32,392 bases of DNA from Cyclobacteriaceae bacterium (GCA_026989535.1 JALSJD010000020.1:1-32392), one strand, 5' to 3'; positions 1 through 8,931 are shown, counted from the stretch's first letter. The notes: generated by a model not told the origin, from the sequence alone. Translations and numbers: made by a program.

Positions 1-1534
1 GGAAACCCCAAGTTTGAAAAATACCGTCCGTTTAACCTTATTGAAAAATATTTCAGGAACAATAAACATCAAGAGGAGGCATATCAAATCATCTCAGACC
101 GAACATCTTCCGATTTAGATCTGGATGAGATTTTCCTATTTATTGATAGAACATCTTCCAAAATTGGACAGCAATATTTGTACTATAAATTAAGAACGAT
201 TTATGACAAGACTAGCCTGCTCAGATTCGATTCCTTATCGCAGATATTTAACAAAAATGATTCGCTGAGACTTGATTTTCAAATGCTTCTTTCTGAACTT
301 AATACACGTGAAAGCTATGATTTAGAGTCGCTCATCAATGGAGATCACCCGGCTAAACCTCCTTATATGTGGTTCGCTTATTTAGCTTCATTGGGTGCAA
401 TTGCTACTCTAATTATGGCTCTTTTCAAACCCATTTTCATATTAGCAATAATACCTATACTCGTCCTTAATTGGCTCACACATTATAAAAACAAACTCAA
501 TATAGATTTATATGTAAATGGAGTTGTTCAGTTGCGAAAGAGTATGATGGTGGCTCGAAAGCTATCTTCATATTCTAAAATTCAGGGTTTTTACAAAGAC
601 TTTAACTTTTTTAAAAGATATAGACTCGTTTAGCCGAAAGATGAAGTTTATAGGGTTCGAAAAAGACTTGGGTAATGATTTTTCAGGAACAGGGTGGGCG
701 TTAACGGAACTAGTTAAAATATTTTTCAATTTAGAGTATATTATCTTTTACAGTTTTATCGATTCGATTAGTAAAGAAAGAGAAAGCATAGATAAACTAT
801 TTTGTTTTATAGGAGAAATTGACTCAGCTATTTCGGTAGCTTCCTTAAAAGCTGGTAACCCATTGGTTTGTACACCTGTATTTTCTCAGGAAAAGAGGCT
901 TTTAGCCGATGAGTTGGTTCATCCACTAATTGAAAATTGTGTTTCGAATAACGTTGACTTGGATGGGAAAAGTATGTTATTAACAGGCTCAAATATGTCT
1001 GGTAAAACTACCTTTATAAGAACGGTTGCAATCAATGCGTTGTTGGCCCAAACTTTAAATGTTGTTTTTGCAACTAAATACACAGCCCCATTTTTTAAAA
1101 TTTACACCTCCATTAGAATTACCGATGATTTGTTAGACGATACGAGCTATTATTTGGAGGAGGTTAATACCATTAAGCAGCTTATTGACGCTTCTGAGGA
1201 TAAAACTCCTTGCTTATTTATACTAGATGAAATTTTTAAAGGCACTAACACTGTTGAGCGAATTTCAGGTGGCAAAGCAATTCTTTCCTACCTCAATAAA
1301 AGAAATCATTTTGTTTTTGTATCAACCCACGATATTGAGTTGACAGAATTATTAGAAAAAGAGGGCTATGCACTTTATCATTTTACTGAGCAAGTAACAA
1401 ATTATGATTTAGATTTTGACCATAAACTAAAAATGGGGCCACTAACTACCAGAAATGCCATCAAAATTTTAGAACTTCACGATTACCCGAAGGATATTAT
1501 TGCGGAGGCTGAAAGAGTTGTAAAAACTTTGTGA
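1..1534 (+). pseudogene. MutS-like membrane-anchored ATPase, 5' partial, frameshifted
   Basis: The reading frame is open from base 1 (GNPKFEKYRPF...), so the true N-terminus lies outside the window. Two hydrophobic segments at about 361-480 suggest membrane anchoring, as in the MutS domain V-like proteins common in Bacteroidota, which are distinct from true MutS. The frame stops at 631-633, but the homologous sequence continues one base later: reading from the A4 run at 613-616 gives KDIDSFSRKMKFIGF in the second frame, so one extra base there splits the gene. The second part (open to 1534) carries Walker A (TGSNMSGKTTF, about 982-1014), Walker B (FILDEIFKGT, about 1217-1246) and the conserved STHD segment (about 1321-1332), so the ATPase half is intact. 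Whether the shift is real, a programmed slip or a sequencing error cannot be told here. No substrate can be named; the family's function is poorly known. Confidence 0.8.
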
Positions 1535-1570
1535 GCCTAACGCTTAATAGAACGATGTTAACAAAAAATC

Positions 1571-1773
1571 CTATTTAGTGTCTGTCCATAAAGTCCGCTA
1601 CCTTCGTTATGCCTGCCTAGCCGGCAAGGCAGGCTTGTTAAAAAAATACTCGGCTGCGCCTGATTACCCCTGTAATTCCGAATAGCTATCGGAACCGCTT
1701 TTTTTGACTTCGCAAAGCCTTGATAGCGAACTTTCTGAACCAGACACCGAGTTTATAGACGGGCTCTATTTAG
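1571..1773. repeat. MITE-like element with 8-bp flanking direct repeat
   Basis: CTATTTAG occurs at 1571-1578 and again at 1766-1773, as expected of a target duplication. The enclosed 187 bp begins TGTCTGTCCATAAAGTC and ends GAGTTTATAGACGGGCT, whose reverse complement matches the start at 12 of 17 bases. Inside are a hairpin GCCTGCC...GGCAGGC (1611-1634) and a palindrome TTCCG...CGGAA (about 1677-1693). No open frame of useful size is present. This fills most of the gap between the MutS-like gene and the lipoprotein at 1815. The ends are degenerate, so the call is moderate. Confidence 0.55.
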
Positions 1774-1814
1774 CCCCTATGTTTATAATTTACTAAGTAG
1801 CAAGAGTTTTACCT

Positions 1815-3011
1815 TTACTCCTTGATGAACTTAAAAGGCATTTTATACAAGTTGTTTCTGTCTAAAACATACAAATTATTTTTTAAGGTAAATAGTCCAT
1901 AAGTATTTCCTTTAAAAGTAACTGTTGTATCCTTTTTACTAAATACAGATTTAATAGCTTTTGTTTTTATATCTATTTGGTAAAGTAAATCGGCTTTTAA
2001 TTCACCATTTTGACTGGCAACGGTAAAAATTGCTTTCTCATTATTTATGTAACGAATATTGGTAATATTTAGATGTTTATTTAATTCTAAAGGTATCTTT
2101 TCCCAAACTTTACCTCCAGTATTAGTATAACACAATGTAGAATTCATTCCCGCAATAAAACCTTCGTTTTCATTTAGAAATTGAATGGTATTTAATGATG
2201 TTTTTATATTTCTATACTGCAAATTCCAAGTATTACCGCCATCTGTACTTTTATAACAATTTCCTTTAAAGGTTACTATATACAGCAATTCTTCAGAGAC
2301 AATTGCAACATCAAAAATTCCTGTTTCAAAATTTAAAAGACCTGTTGGTTTAAGTATTTGCCAAGTTTTACCAGTATCAGTGGTTTTTAATAGTATGGGT
2401 TTTGCTTTTTTGGTTTTATCATAATCCCCTACCACAATTCCTGTATGCTTGTAAAATTTAATTTTGTAGTAACGAGGACTGTATTTTCTTGCAATTTCAG
2501 TTGCTTTGGCTTTTAGATGTTGGTTTAGTAACACATCTGTATCAAAAATTTCCCAATGTTTCCCAAAATTGGTGCTTCTATAAATATTTTTATTTTCGCC
2601 TACTACAAAAATGGTATCGTTTTTTACAGCAACTGAATAAAACGTATTGGCAAATCTTGAAAATTTATTTTCTTGCCAATGCAAACCACCATCTCTTGTA
2701 GTTCGTATTCTCAATCCTGCTCCGCCAACAATAACCCCTTTTTTCTCGTCTGAAAAAGCAACAGCATTGTAAAAATGAAATCCTGTTTGACCAAGGTGAT
2801 GAATAATCATAACCGTATCTTTATTTATAGTATTGATAAAGCTTTTTGGTTTCATTTTAATATTTTGAGCCACCATCATTTCATTTCCATCTAAATCATA
2901 CGCATCTATTGTTTTTTGTACAGGAGTATAAGAAATGACTTGTTTTTTTTCTGAACATGAAATTAGAAATATGAATAGTAGTAAATTAAAAAATAATATT
3001 GTAATTTTCAT
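1815..3011 (-). CDS. YCF48/BNR-repeat lipoprotein
   Basis: This 398-residue protein starts with an SPII signal: a hydrophobic stretch and lipobox LISC with Cys19, followed by SEKK. The body carries several Asp-box-like motifs (TTRDGGLHW, STNFGKHW, TTDTGKTW, STDGGNTW, TNTGGKVW), typical of YCF48/BNR-type beta-propellers related to HCF136. It should be a lipid-anchored periplasmic or surface propeller; no enzymatic residues are recognisable and the ligand is unknown. It lies 13 bp downstream of the WG-repeat reading frame on the same strand, so the two were probably one transcript. Since the upstream gene is 5'-truncated, present expression is uncertain. Confidence 0.75.
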   Translation of the reverse strand: MKITILFFNLLLFIFLISCSEKKQVISYTPVQKTIDAYDLDGNEMMVAQNIKMKPKSFINTINKDTVMIIHHLGQTGFHFYNAVAFSDEKKGVIVGGAGLRIRTTRDGGLHWQENKFSRFANTFYSVAVKNDTIFVVGENKNIYRSTNFGKHWEIFDTDVLLNQHLKAKATEIARKYSPRYYKIKFYKHTGIVVGDYDKTKKAKPILLKTTDTGKTWQILKPTGLLNFETGIFDVAIVSEELLYIVTFKGNCYKSTDGGNTWNLQYRNIKTSLNTIQFLNENEGFIAGMNSTLCYTNTGGKVWEKIPLELNKHLNITNIRYINNEKAIFTVASQNGELKADLLYQIDIKTKAIKSVFSKKDTTVTFKGNTYGLFTLKNNLYVLDRNNLYKMPFKFIKE

Positions 3012-3024
3012 AATTTGGCAGTAC

Positions 3025-3768
3025 CTATTTTATTTTATTTGTATGAGGTATTACCTCTCCTTTTGTATTGATATATACTATTCTATTATCTATTTTCACC
3101 CTCGATCTCCCATTCATAAAATCATTTATAGACTCAAATTTAGGCTCTATAACAATTTCTCCTTTTTTATTAATAAATCCATATTTCTTTCCTATTTCAA
3201 CTCCTGCTAAACCTTCGGAAAATCTATAGATATAATCAAACTTTGGAGTTATTATAAATTCACCTTCTGTATTAATTAATCCCCATTTAGCGTTTAATTT
3301 TACCATTGCTATTCCATTATTGAAATCGTAGGCTTTTTCAAATATTGGTTTTATTAAAAAATCGCCTTTTGTATTGATAAACCCCCACTTTCTACCGTGA
3401 GTCCAATTTTTACCATTATTTGCTATTAATGCAAAACCACTATCAGTAAATGCCCCTGCGACATCAAACTGAGGCTTAAACAGAATTTTACCTGTATTTG
3501 AAACATAACCCCATTTATCCTTAGATTTAACAAGTGCATAATTGTTTTGAAAATCAAAAACTTTATCAAACTGTGGCTTAATTATTATCTGACCTTTTAA
3601 ATTGATATATCCCCATTTATCATCAATCTTAACAGCTGCTATTGGTGCATAAAAATTTCTAGCTCCATCAAATTTAGGCTCAATAATATATTTGCCATTC
3701 TTATTGATATATCCTCTTTTCTCTCCAACTCTAACGATTGCTAATTCATTATGAAAGGTAAAAACTGT
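3025..3768 (-). pseudogene. WG-repeat protein, 5'-truncated
   Basis: On the minus strand the frame is open from the stop at 3771-3769 down to 3025, 247 codons. It encodes about seven WG-type repeats of roughly 34 residues (units such as DDKWGYINLKGQIIIKPQFD, KDKWGYVSNTGKILFKPQFD, NAKWGLINTEGEFIITPKFD, KKYGFINKKGEIVIEPKFE). The first repeat begins right at the upstream stop, with no signal peptide and no ATG/GTG/TTG; the first in-frame ATG is at 3306, in the middle of repeat five. WG-repeat proteins are usually secreted or carry N-terminal targeting, so the 5' end appears lost, with the break falling at the palindromic element at 3769-3862. A shorter product from 3306 (93 aa) is possible but unlikely to be the native gene. 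Confidence 0.7.
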
Positions 3769-3862
3769 TTAACCGCAAAGGTCGCCAAGAATTCGCAAAG
3801 ACTGCAGTATTTTTCTTAGCGTTCTTAGCAAATCCATTGCGTACATTGCAGTTAAATTTAGG
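3769..3862. repeat. Imperfect palindromic intergenic repeat
   Basis: The left arm TTTAACCGCAAAGG (from 3768) and the right arm ending TTGCAGTTAAA (to about 3858) are imperfect inverted repeats. Inside, CGCCAAGAATTCGCAAAG is answered by CTTAGCGTTCTTAGCAAA. Elements built on the AACCGCAAAG theme look like dispersed non-coding repeats of Bacteroidota. No target duplication was found. It sits exactly where the WG-repeat frame is cut. Confidence 0.45.
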
Positions 3863-4016
3863 TTAAAGTAACCCAATAGTTAGACCTGAATAGGTGCAAA
3901 ATTTTTAATCTCTTAAGGGTAACTCTATTAATTGTTTTCTTTTTGTACTTTGCAAGAAACCAAAAGTCAACTCCATTAGAAAAAATATTTACATAGGAAC
4001 CAGCAAACTTTCGTAT

Positions 4017-4766
4017 GTGGTTTATAATACGGAAGCATCGAATACAATTATTTGCTTTCACGGTTTTGGGCAAGAAGCAACAGCATACGAATGGTTAGCC
4101 AAAGCCGAGCCTCAATTAAAAGTAATTTCAATTGATTTATTTTTCCACGGCAAGAGCGTACTTGCCACAGGCAGCCCCTTAACCCCACCAAACTGGAAAG
4201 CCTATTTTAATTTTTTAATTGAACAGGAGAATTTAACCCAATTTTCTTTAGCAGGCTACAGTTTAGGAGGTCGGTTTGCACTAACTACTTTCCGTTTATA
4301 TCCACAAAGAGTTAAGGCCATTTATCTTTCGGCAGCCGATGGCATAGTAGCAAGCCGCCTTTATAAAATAGCTACTGGTACCGCAGTAATGCGGAGCGTA
4401 TTTAAAGGGATGCTCAACTCTTATCCGGCTTTTATAAAAATATCTAACGCATTAACTCGTTTGGGAATTTTGAATAAAGGGCTTCAAAAATTTGCCCTGC
4501 TCCATATGAAAGAGGCATCTGAAAGGGTACGCATTTATAATAGTTGGACTGCTTTTAGATTGATGAAATTAAGCCCCAAACGAATTGCTCAAATTTCTGT
4601 AAAACACCAAATACCAGTACATATTGCACTAGGTAAATTTGATCGGGTAATTCCTGTTGATAGAATCAAACCTCACTTGATACAAAACCAATTTCTAGAT
4701 TACAAAACAGTTGATATTACCCATGGAAAACTCTTCTATTATAATTTTTGGCTAAGTTCTAATTAA
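4017..4766 (+). CDS. alpha/beta hydrolase with MITE-altered C-terminus
   Basis: The sequence fits the alpha/beta hydrolase fold: oxyanion strand-turn FHGFGQ near the N-terminus, nucleophile elbow AGYSLGG (Ser about residue 82), acid-region ALGKFDRVIPV, and His in DITHGK near the end. Substrate unknown. The start is uncertain. GTG 4017 is the first standard start in frame, but the frame is open back to 3909 and the preceding residues (KNIYIGTSKLSYV) look like the family's first strand, so a rare upstream start (for example ATT 3975) may be used. The last codons, WLSSN and stop, lie in an inserted element from 4750. Removing it and one copy of the target duplication restores an ending LNRSKNHFK with its stop at 5078-5080. 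The catalytic His is upstream of the insertion, so activity may persist. Confidence 0.75.
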   Translation: MVYNTEASNTIICFHGFGQEATAYEWLAKAEPQLKVISIDLFFHGKSVLATGSPLTPPNWKAYFNFLIEQENLTQFSLAGYSLGGRFALTTFRLYPQRVKAIYLSAADGIVASRLYKIATGTAVMRSVFKGMLNSYPAFIKISNALTRLGILNKGLQKFALLHMKEASERVRIYNSWTAFRLMKLSPKRIAQISVKHQIPVHIALGKFDRVIPVDRIKPHLIQNQFLDYKTVDITHGKLFYYNFWLSSN

Positions 4767-5051
4767 TACAGCATGGCTATCGGATTAAAAACAGCACTCT
4801 CTCTGATAATAACCAAAAAAAATAGCGTTACGTCATTCCTGCGTAGGCAGGAATCCGCCCTGCAGGATGCTACAAACTAATAAAGGCTATTTGTAAATTT
4901 AGAACACCCATAATGTTTATAGCTTCCCCATATTTACAGATTCCTGCCTACGCAGGAATGACGTCATAGCGTTGTTATGTTTGTTTTTTTAGCTCTAAAT
5001 TGTCGATTCTATACTTTATTGCTGTATTAATTAGAACTTAGCCTAATTTTT
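4742..5051. mobile_element. MITE with 24-bp terminal inverted repeats and 8-bp target duplication
   Basis: The direct repeat TAATTTTT at 4742-4749 and 5044-5051 flanks a 294-bp element (4750-5043). Its ends are perfect 24-bp inverted repeats, 4750-4773 (starting GGCTAAGTTCTAATTAATAC) and 5020-5043. No transposase frame is present, so it is non-autonomous. GG-type ends with an 8-bp duplication are compatible with several IS families, such as IS1595, but I cannot assign one. A second element is nested at about 4830-4965. The left end supplies the last codons and stop of the hydrolase. Confidence 0.85.
4822..4973. repeat. Nested palindromic element inside the MITE
   Basis: ATAGCGTT occurs at 4822-4829 and 4966-4973, flanking about 136 bp with perfect 25-bp inverted arms (4831-4855 and 4939-4963, starting CGTCATTCCTGCGTAGGCAG). 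Each arm is itself a hairpin, ATTCCTGC-GTAG-GCAGGAAT. The 83-bp centre has no coding frame. The 8-bp duplication inside the outer MITE indicates a second, later insertion. Confidence 0.7.
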
Positions 5052-5126
5052 TAAATCGGAGTAAAAACCATTTTAAATAAATATTGTTCGTCTATATTGA
5101 GCTATTTGGAAAACATTTAGAATATT

Positions 5127-5169
5127 TAAGTATGCAATCTGTGTGTTTGACTTTCATTTTGCATACTTA
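5127..5169. promoter_or_regulatory. Inverted repeat upstream of purL
   Basis: TAAGTATGCA (5127-5136) and TGCATACTTA (5160-5169) are perfect 10-bp inverted repeats separated by 23 bp, about 100 bp before the purL start. This could be an RNA hairpin or two operator half sites. It lacks a T-run, so it is not a good terminator. No known purine riboswitch was recognised. Confidence 0.4.
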
Positions 5170-5241
5170 CTACCTGTGTTTGTTCAAATATTGGAACGAA
5201 AATCACAAGACTACTTCAACCTCAAGTTCAAACGAATAAAC

Positions 5242-5249
5242 TAACTTTG
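5242..5249 (+). promoter_or_regulatory. Putative -7 box for purL
   Basis: TAACTTTG matches the Bacteroidota TAnnTTTG element. No good upstream TTG is present at the usual distance. A start of transcription a few bases downstream would leave a leader of about 13 nt before ATG 5269. Confidence 0.4.
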
Positions 5250-5268
5250 CTCCTTAATTTTCAGCTGC

Positions 5269-8200
5269 ATGATTACTTTCTTTAAAAACAATTCCGATTC
5301 CATTTTTGCCGTGCAAACCTCCGAAGCAATGGCATTAGGTGCTTATCCAAAACTATCCTGGCTTTTTGGTAATGCTAACTTAATAGAAGCAGAAACTATT
5401 GATGGTGATTTTATTGGGCCAAGAAGCGAAATGATTACCCCCTGGAGCACAAATGCGGTTGAAATTACTCAAAATATGGGTGTTGAAGGCATTTTACGTA
5501 TCGAAGAATTTAGTGCTGACTCAGGCACATTCGATTCTATGCTTCAGCGCAAATACAAAGGTCTCAACCAAGCTATGTTTAACTTGGATGTGGCTCCTGA
5601 AGAAATTTTAGACATCGAAGATATTGCGGCTTATAATGCCCAAGAAGGGCTCGCTCTTAATGAAGAAGAAATAGCTTACCTAGATGAAGTAAGTAAAGAA
5701 CTGGGCAGAAATTTAACCGATAGTGAGGTGTTCGGCTTTTCGCAAGTAAATAGTGAACACTGCCGCCATAAAATATTTAATGGCGTTTTTGTAATTGATG
5801 GCGAAGAAAAAAAATCGTCTTTATTCAAGCTGATTCGAAAAACATCAAATGAGAATCCTAACAGATTGGTATCTGCTTATAAGGATAATGTGGCTTTTGT
5901 AAAAGGTCCTAAAGCCGAGCAATTTGCACCAGCAACCCAATATCAACCTGATTATTTTGAAACCAAAGAGTACGAGTCAGTTATATCACTCAAAGCAGAA
6001 ACTCATAATTTTCCTACTACCGTGGAACCGTTTAACGGAGCAGCTACTGGCTCAGGCGGAGAAATTAGAGATAGAATGGCTGGAGGAAAAGCCAGCATGC
6101 CACTGGCAGGCACAGCAGTATATATGACCGCTTACCCCCGCACCGAAGAAAATAGACCCTGGGAAAAAGAGACCAAACCACGCCCTTGGCTCTACCAATC
6201 TCCTTTAGATATTCTTATTAAAGCGTCTAATGGGGCTTCGGATTTTGGCAATAAATTTGGGCAGCCACTAATTTCAGGCAGTGTACTCACATTTGAACAG
6301 CAAACCAATGGCGAACTATTGGGCTATGACAAAGTAATTATGCAAGCTGGAGGCATTGGCTACGGCAAGCTCGATGATAGCTTAAAAGACGACCCTAAAA
6401 AAGGAGATAAGATTGTTGTATTAGGGGGCGATAATTATAGAATTGGTATGGGTGGTGGTGCTGTTTCCTCTGTAGCCACAGGTGAATTTTCCAATTCGAT
6501 TGAGTTAAATGCCATTCAACGTTCAAATCCTGAAATGCAAAAAAGGGTATCTAATGCGGTACGTGCCATGGCCGAAATGGATAAAAACCCCATCATCTCA
6601 ATCCACGATCATGGAGCAGGTGGCCACCTAAATTGCTTATCGGAACTAGTAGAAACTACTGGTGGTTCCGTTGAGGTAAGCAAATTGCCTGTTGGCGACC
6701 CTACTCTTTCTGAAAAAGAAATAATAGGTAATGAATCGCAAGAGCGCATGGGGCTGGTAATTGGCAAAGAGCATTTAGAAACCCTTTCTAAGATTGCCCA
6801 ACGCGAACGATCGCCCATGTACACTGTAGGCGAAACCACAGGCGATATGCAATTTAAGTTTGTGGGCAAAAAAGGCAAAAATCCAATGGATTGGGGCTTA
6901 ATGCATATGTTTGGCTCTTCCCCAACCACAATTATTAAAGACGAGACACAAAACAATAGCCTCACTCCAATCTCATACTCCGATGCTGATTTTGAAAAAA
7001 ACTTACATAAAGTACTCCAATTAGAATCGGTGGCATGTAAAGACTGGCTTACCAATAAAGTGGATCGCTCGGTTACAGGTAAAGTTGCCAAACAGCAAAC
7101 CTGCGGACAGATTCAACTACCCTTAAATAATGTAGGTGTAATGGCCATTGATTATAAAGGTGAAAAAGGCATTGCTACTAGTATTGGTCATGCCCCAATC
7201 GTAGGATTAATAGACCCGGCAGCAGGGGCAAGAAATGCCATTGCCGAAGCACTAACAAACATTATATGGGCACCAATCAAAAATAAATTAGCAGGAGTAT
7301 CGCTAAGTGCTAACTGGATGTGGCCTTGTAAAAATAAAGGGGAAGATGCTCGTTTATACCAAACGGTAGAAGCTGTTAGTGATTTTGCTTGCGAATTGGG
7401 AATCAATATACCCACAGGCAAAGATTCCCTCTCGATGACGCAGAAATATTCAGAGCGCAAATCGGTAAAATCTCCTGGCACAGTTATTATTTCTGCCGTA
7501 GGCGAAGTAACAGACATAAATAAAGTGATTGAGCCTTCTGTAAAACCATATTTAGGTAGTTCAATAATTTACATTGATTTAAGCAAAGACAAGTTAAAGT
7601 TAGGGGGAAGCAGTTTGGCTCAAATTCTAAATAATATAGGCAACGAAGCCCCAACTATTAAGGATACAGATTACTTTAAATTGGTTTTTGATGTAATTCA
7701 AGACGCAATTGAATCTGAAGATGAAATTTTGGCTGGTCATGATGTTTCAGATGGAGGGTTAATAACGGCCGTATTAGAAATGTGTTTTTCTACACCCAAT
7801 ACAGGTATGATTATTTGTCTTGATAATTTGGGAAATCAGGACCTTACTACGAAGGCATTTAATCAAAATGCAGCTTTATTGGTACAAGTTAATAATAATT
7901 TACTAAGAAGTCGGCTCGATCAATATGGTATTGATTATATTGAATTAGGAGCCGTGATAAACGCACCAACCATTTCTTTCGATGCCGAATTTAATTATAA
8001 TATTGATGAGTTAAGAGACATTTGGTATAAATCATCGTACTTGTTAGACCAACATCAAAGTGGTAAAAAACTGGCAAAAGAAAGGTTTGATAATTATAAA
8101 AAGCAACCCCTCTTATATAAATTCAATGATTCCTTTACTGGAAAGCTATCTCAGTACGGATTAAATAGAGCCCACAAGAAGAGTAATGCAAAAGCCGCAA

Positions 8201-8931
8201 TCATTCGTGAAAAAGGGGTAAATGGAGATCGTGAAATGGCGTATGCACTTTATTTAGCAGGGTTTGAAGTTAAGGATGTACATATGACCGATTTAATTTC
8301 GGGTAGAGAAAAACTGGAAGACATTAATATAATTGTTTTTGTGGGAGGCTTCTCAAATTCTGATGTACTTGGCTCTGCCAAAGGTTGGGCAGGTGCTTTT
8401 ATTTATAACCCCAAAGCAAAAGCCGTATTGGATAATTTTTATGCCAGAAAAGACACCCTTAGCTTGGGGGTTTGCAACGGCTGCCAACTAATGATGGAAC
8501 TCGGGTTGGTGTATGATGAAAAAGTTAACCATCCTAAAATGGCCCATAACGAATCCCATAAATTCGAATCAGGATTTGTTAATATGACTATTCCTAAAAA
8601 TAACTCTATAATGCTGGCTAGTTTAGCAGGCAGCAAGCTAGGTGTTTGGGTGGCACATGGCGAAGGAAAATTTAAGCTTACAACAGCGCAAGCTTCAAAA
8701 ATAGTTGGAACATATTCTTACAATACATACCCAGGCAACCCGAATGGCTCAGATTTTAGTGCAGCAGCGGTTTGCTCTACCAACGGTCGGCATTTAGCCA
8801 TGATGCCACACTTCGAACGATCCATCTTCCCTTGGAACTGGCCATACTACACAAATAGAAAAGATGAAGTTACGCCTTGGATCGAAGCATTTGTAAATGC
8901 GCGAAAGTGGGTAGAGAATCAAATCAGCTAG
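5269..8931 (+). CDS. purL: Phosphoribosylformylglycinamidine synthase, single-chain
   Basis: PurL converts FGAR, ATP and glutamine to FGAM in the fourth step of purine synthesis, in the cytosol. The 1220-residue protein is the large fused form, a little shorter than enterobacterial PurL. In order it shows the linker and N-terminal region, SEHCRHKIFNG (about residue 164), ETHNFPTTVEPFNGAATGSG (about 244), HDHGAGG (about 446), QERMGLV, then the second AIRS-like half (GKDSLSM, HDVSDGG) and a C-terminal class I amidotransferase domain with nucleophile Cys in LGVCNGCQ (about residue 1068) and the MPHFERS segment carrying the catalytic His/Glu pair. All key motifs are intact. It stands alone, without other pur genes beside it, which is common in this phylum. 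Start chosen at ATG 5269, 20 bp after a TAnnTTTG box. Confidence 0.97.
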   Translation: MITFFKNNSDSIFAVQTSEAMALGAYPKLSWLFGNANLIEAETIDGDFIGPRSEMITPWSTNAVEITQNMGVEGILRIEEFSADSGTFDSMLQRKYKGLNQAMFNLDVAPEEILDIEDIAAYNAQEGLALNEEEIAYLDEVSKELGRNLTDSEVFGFSQVNSEHCRHKIFNGVFVIDGEEKKSSLFKLIRKTSNENPNRLVSAYKDNVAFVKGPKAEQFAPATQYQPDYFETKEYESVISLKAETHNFPTTVEPFNGAATGSGGEIRDRMAGGKASMPLAGTAVYMTAYPRTEENRPWEKETKPRPWLYQSPLDILIKASNGASDFGNKFGQPLISGSVLTFEQQTNGELLGYDKVIMQAGGIGYGKLDDSLKDDPKKGDKIVVLGGDNYRIGMGGGAVSSVATGEFSNSIELNAIQRSNPEMQKRVSNAVRAMAEMDKNPIISIHDHGAGGHLNCLSELVETTGGSVEVSKLPVGDPTLSEKEIIGNESQERMGLVIGKEHLETLSKIAQRERSPMYTVGETTGDMQFKFVGKKGKNPMDWGLMHMFGSSPTTIIKDETQNNSLTPISYSDADFEKNLHKVLQLESVACKDWLTNKVDRSVTGKVAKQQTCGQIQLPLNNVGVMAIDYKGEKGIATSIGHAPIVGLIDPAAGARNAIAEALTNIIWAPIKNKLAGVSLSANWMWPCKNKGEDARLYQTVEAVSDFACELGINIPTGKDSLSMTQKYSERKSVKSPGTVIISAVGEVTDINKVIEPSVKPYLGSSIIYIDLSKDKLKLGGSSLAQILNNIGNEAPTIKDTDYFKLVFDVIQDAIESEDEILAGHDVSDGGLITAVLEMCFSTPNTGMIICLDNLGNQDLTTKAFNQNAALLVQVNNNLLRSRLDQYGIDYIELGAVINAPTISFDAEFNYNIDELRDIWYKSSYLLDQHQSGKKLAKERFDNYKKQPLLYKFNDSFTGKLSQYGLNRAHKKSNAKAAIIREKGVNGDREMAYALYLAGFEVKDVHMTDLISGREKLEDINIIVFVGGFSNSDVLGSAKGWAGAFIYNPKAKAVLDNFYARKDTLSLGVCNGCQLMMELGLVYDEKVNHPKMAHNESHKFESGFVNMTIPKNNSIMLASLAGSKLGVWVAHGEGKFKLTTAQASKIVGTYSYNTYPGNPNGSDFSAAAVCSTNGRHLAMMPHFERSIFPWNWPYYTNRKDEVTPWIEAFVNARKWVENQIS

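Noticed and set aside
2935-3210. 91-codon plus-strand frame across the lipoprotein start and the WG region
   Set aside because: Antisense of two recognisable repeat-protein frames; composition is a mirror of them.
4015-4020. ATG at 4015 as hydrolase start
   Set aside because: It is out of frame with the hydrolase.
3858-4073. 71-codon minus-strand frame before the hydrolase
   Set aside because: Overlaps the hydrolase N-terminus and the palindromic element; no recognisable features.
6609-7091. 160-codon open frame on the minus strand inside purL
   Set aside because: Shadow of the strongly conserved purL frame; no signal or family pattern in the protein.
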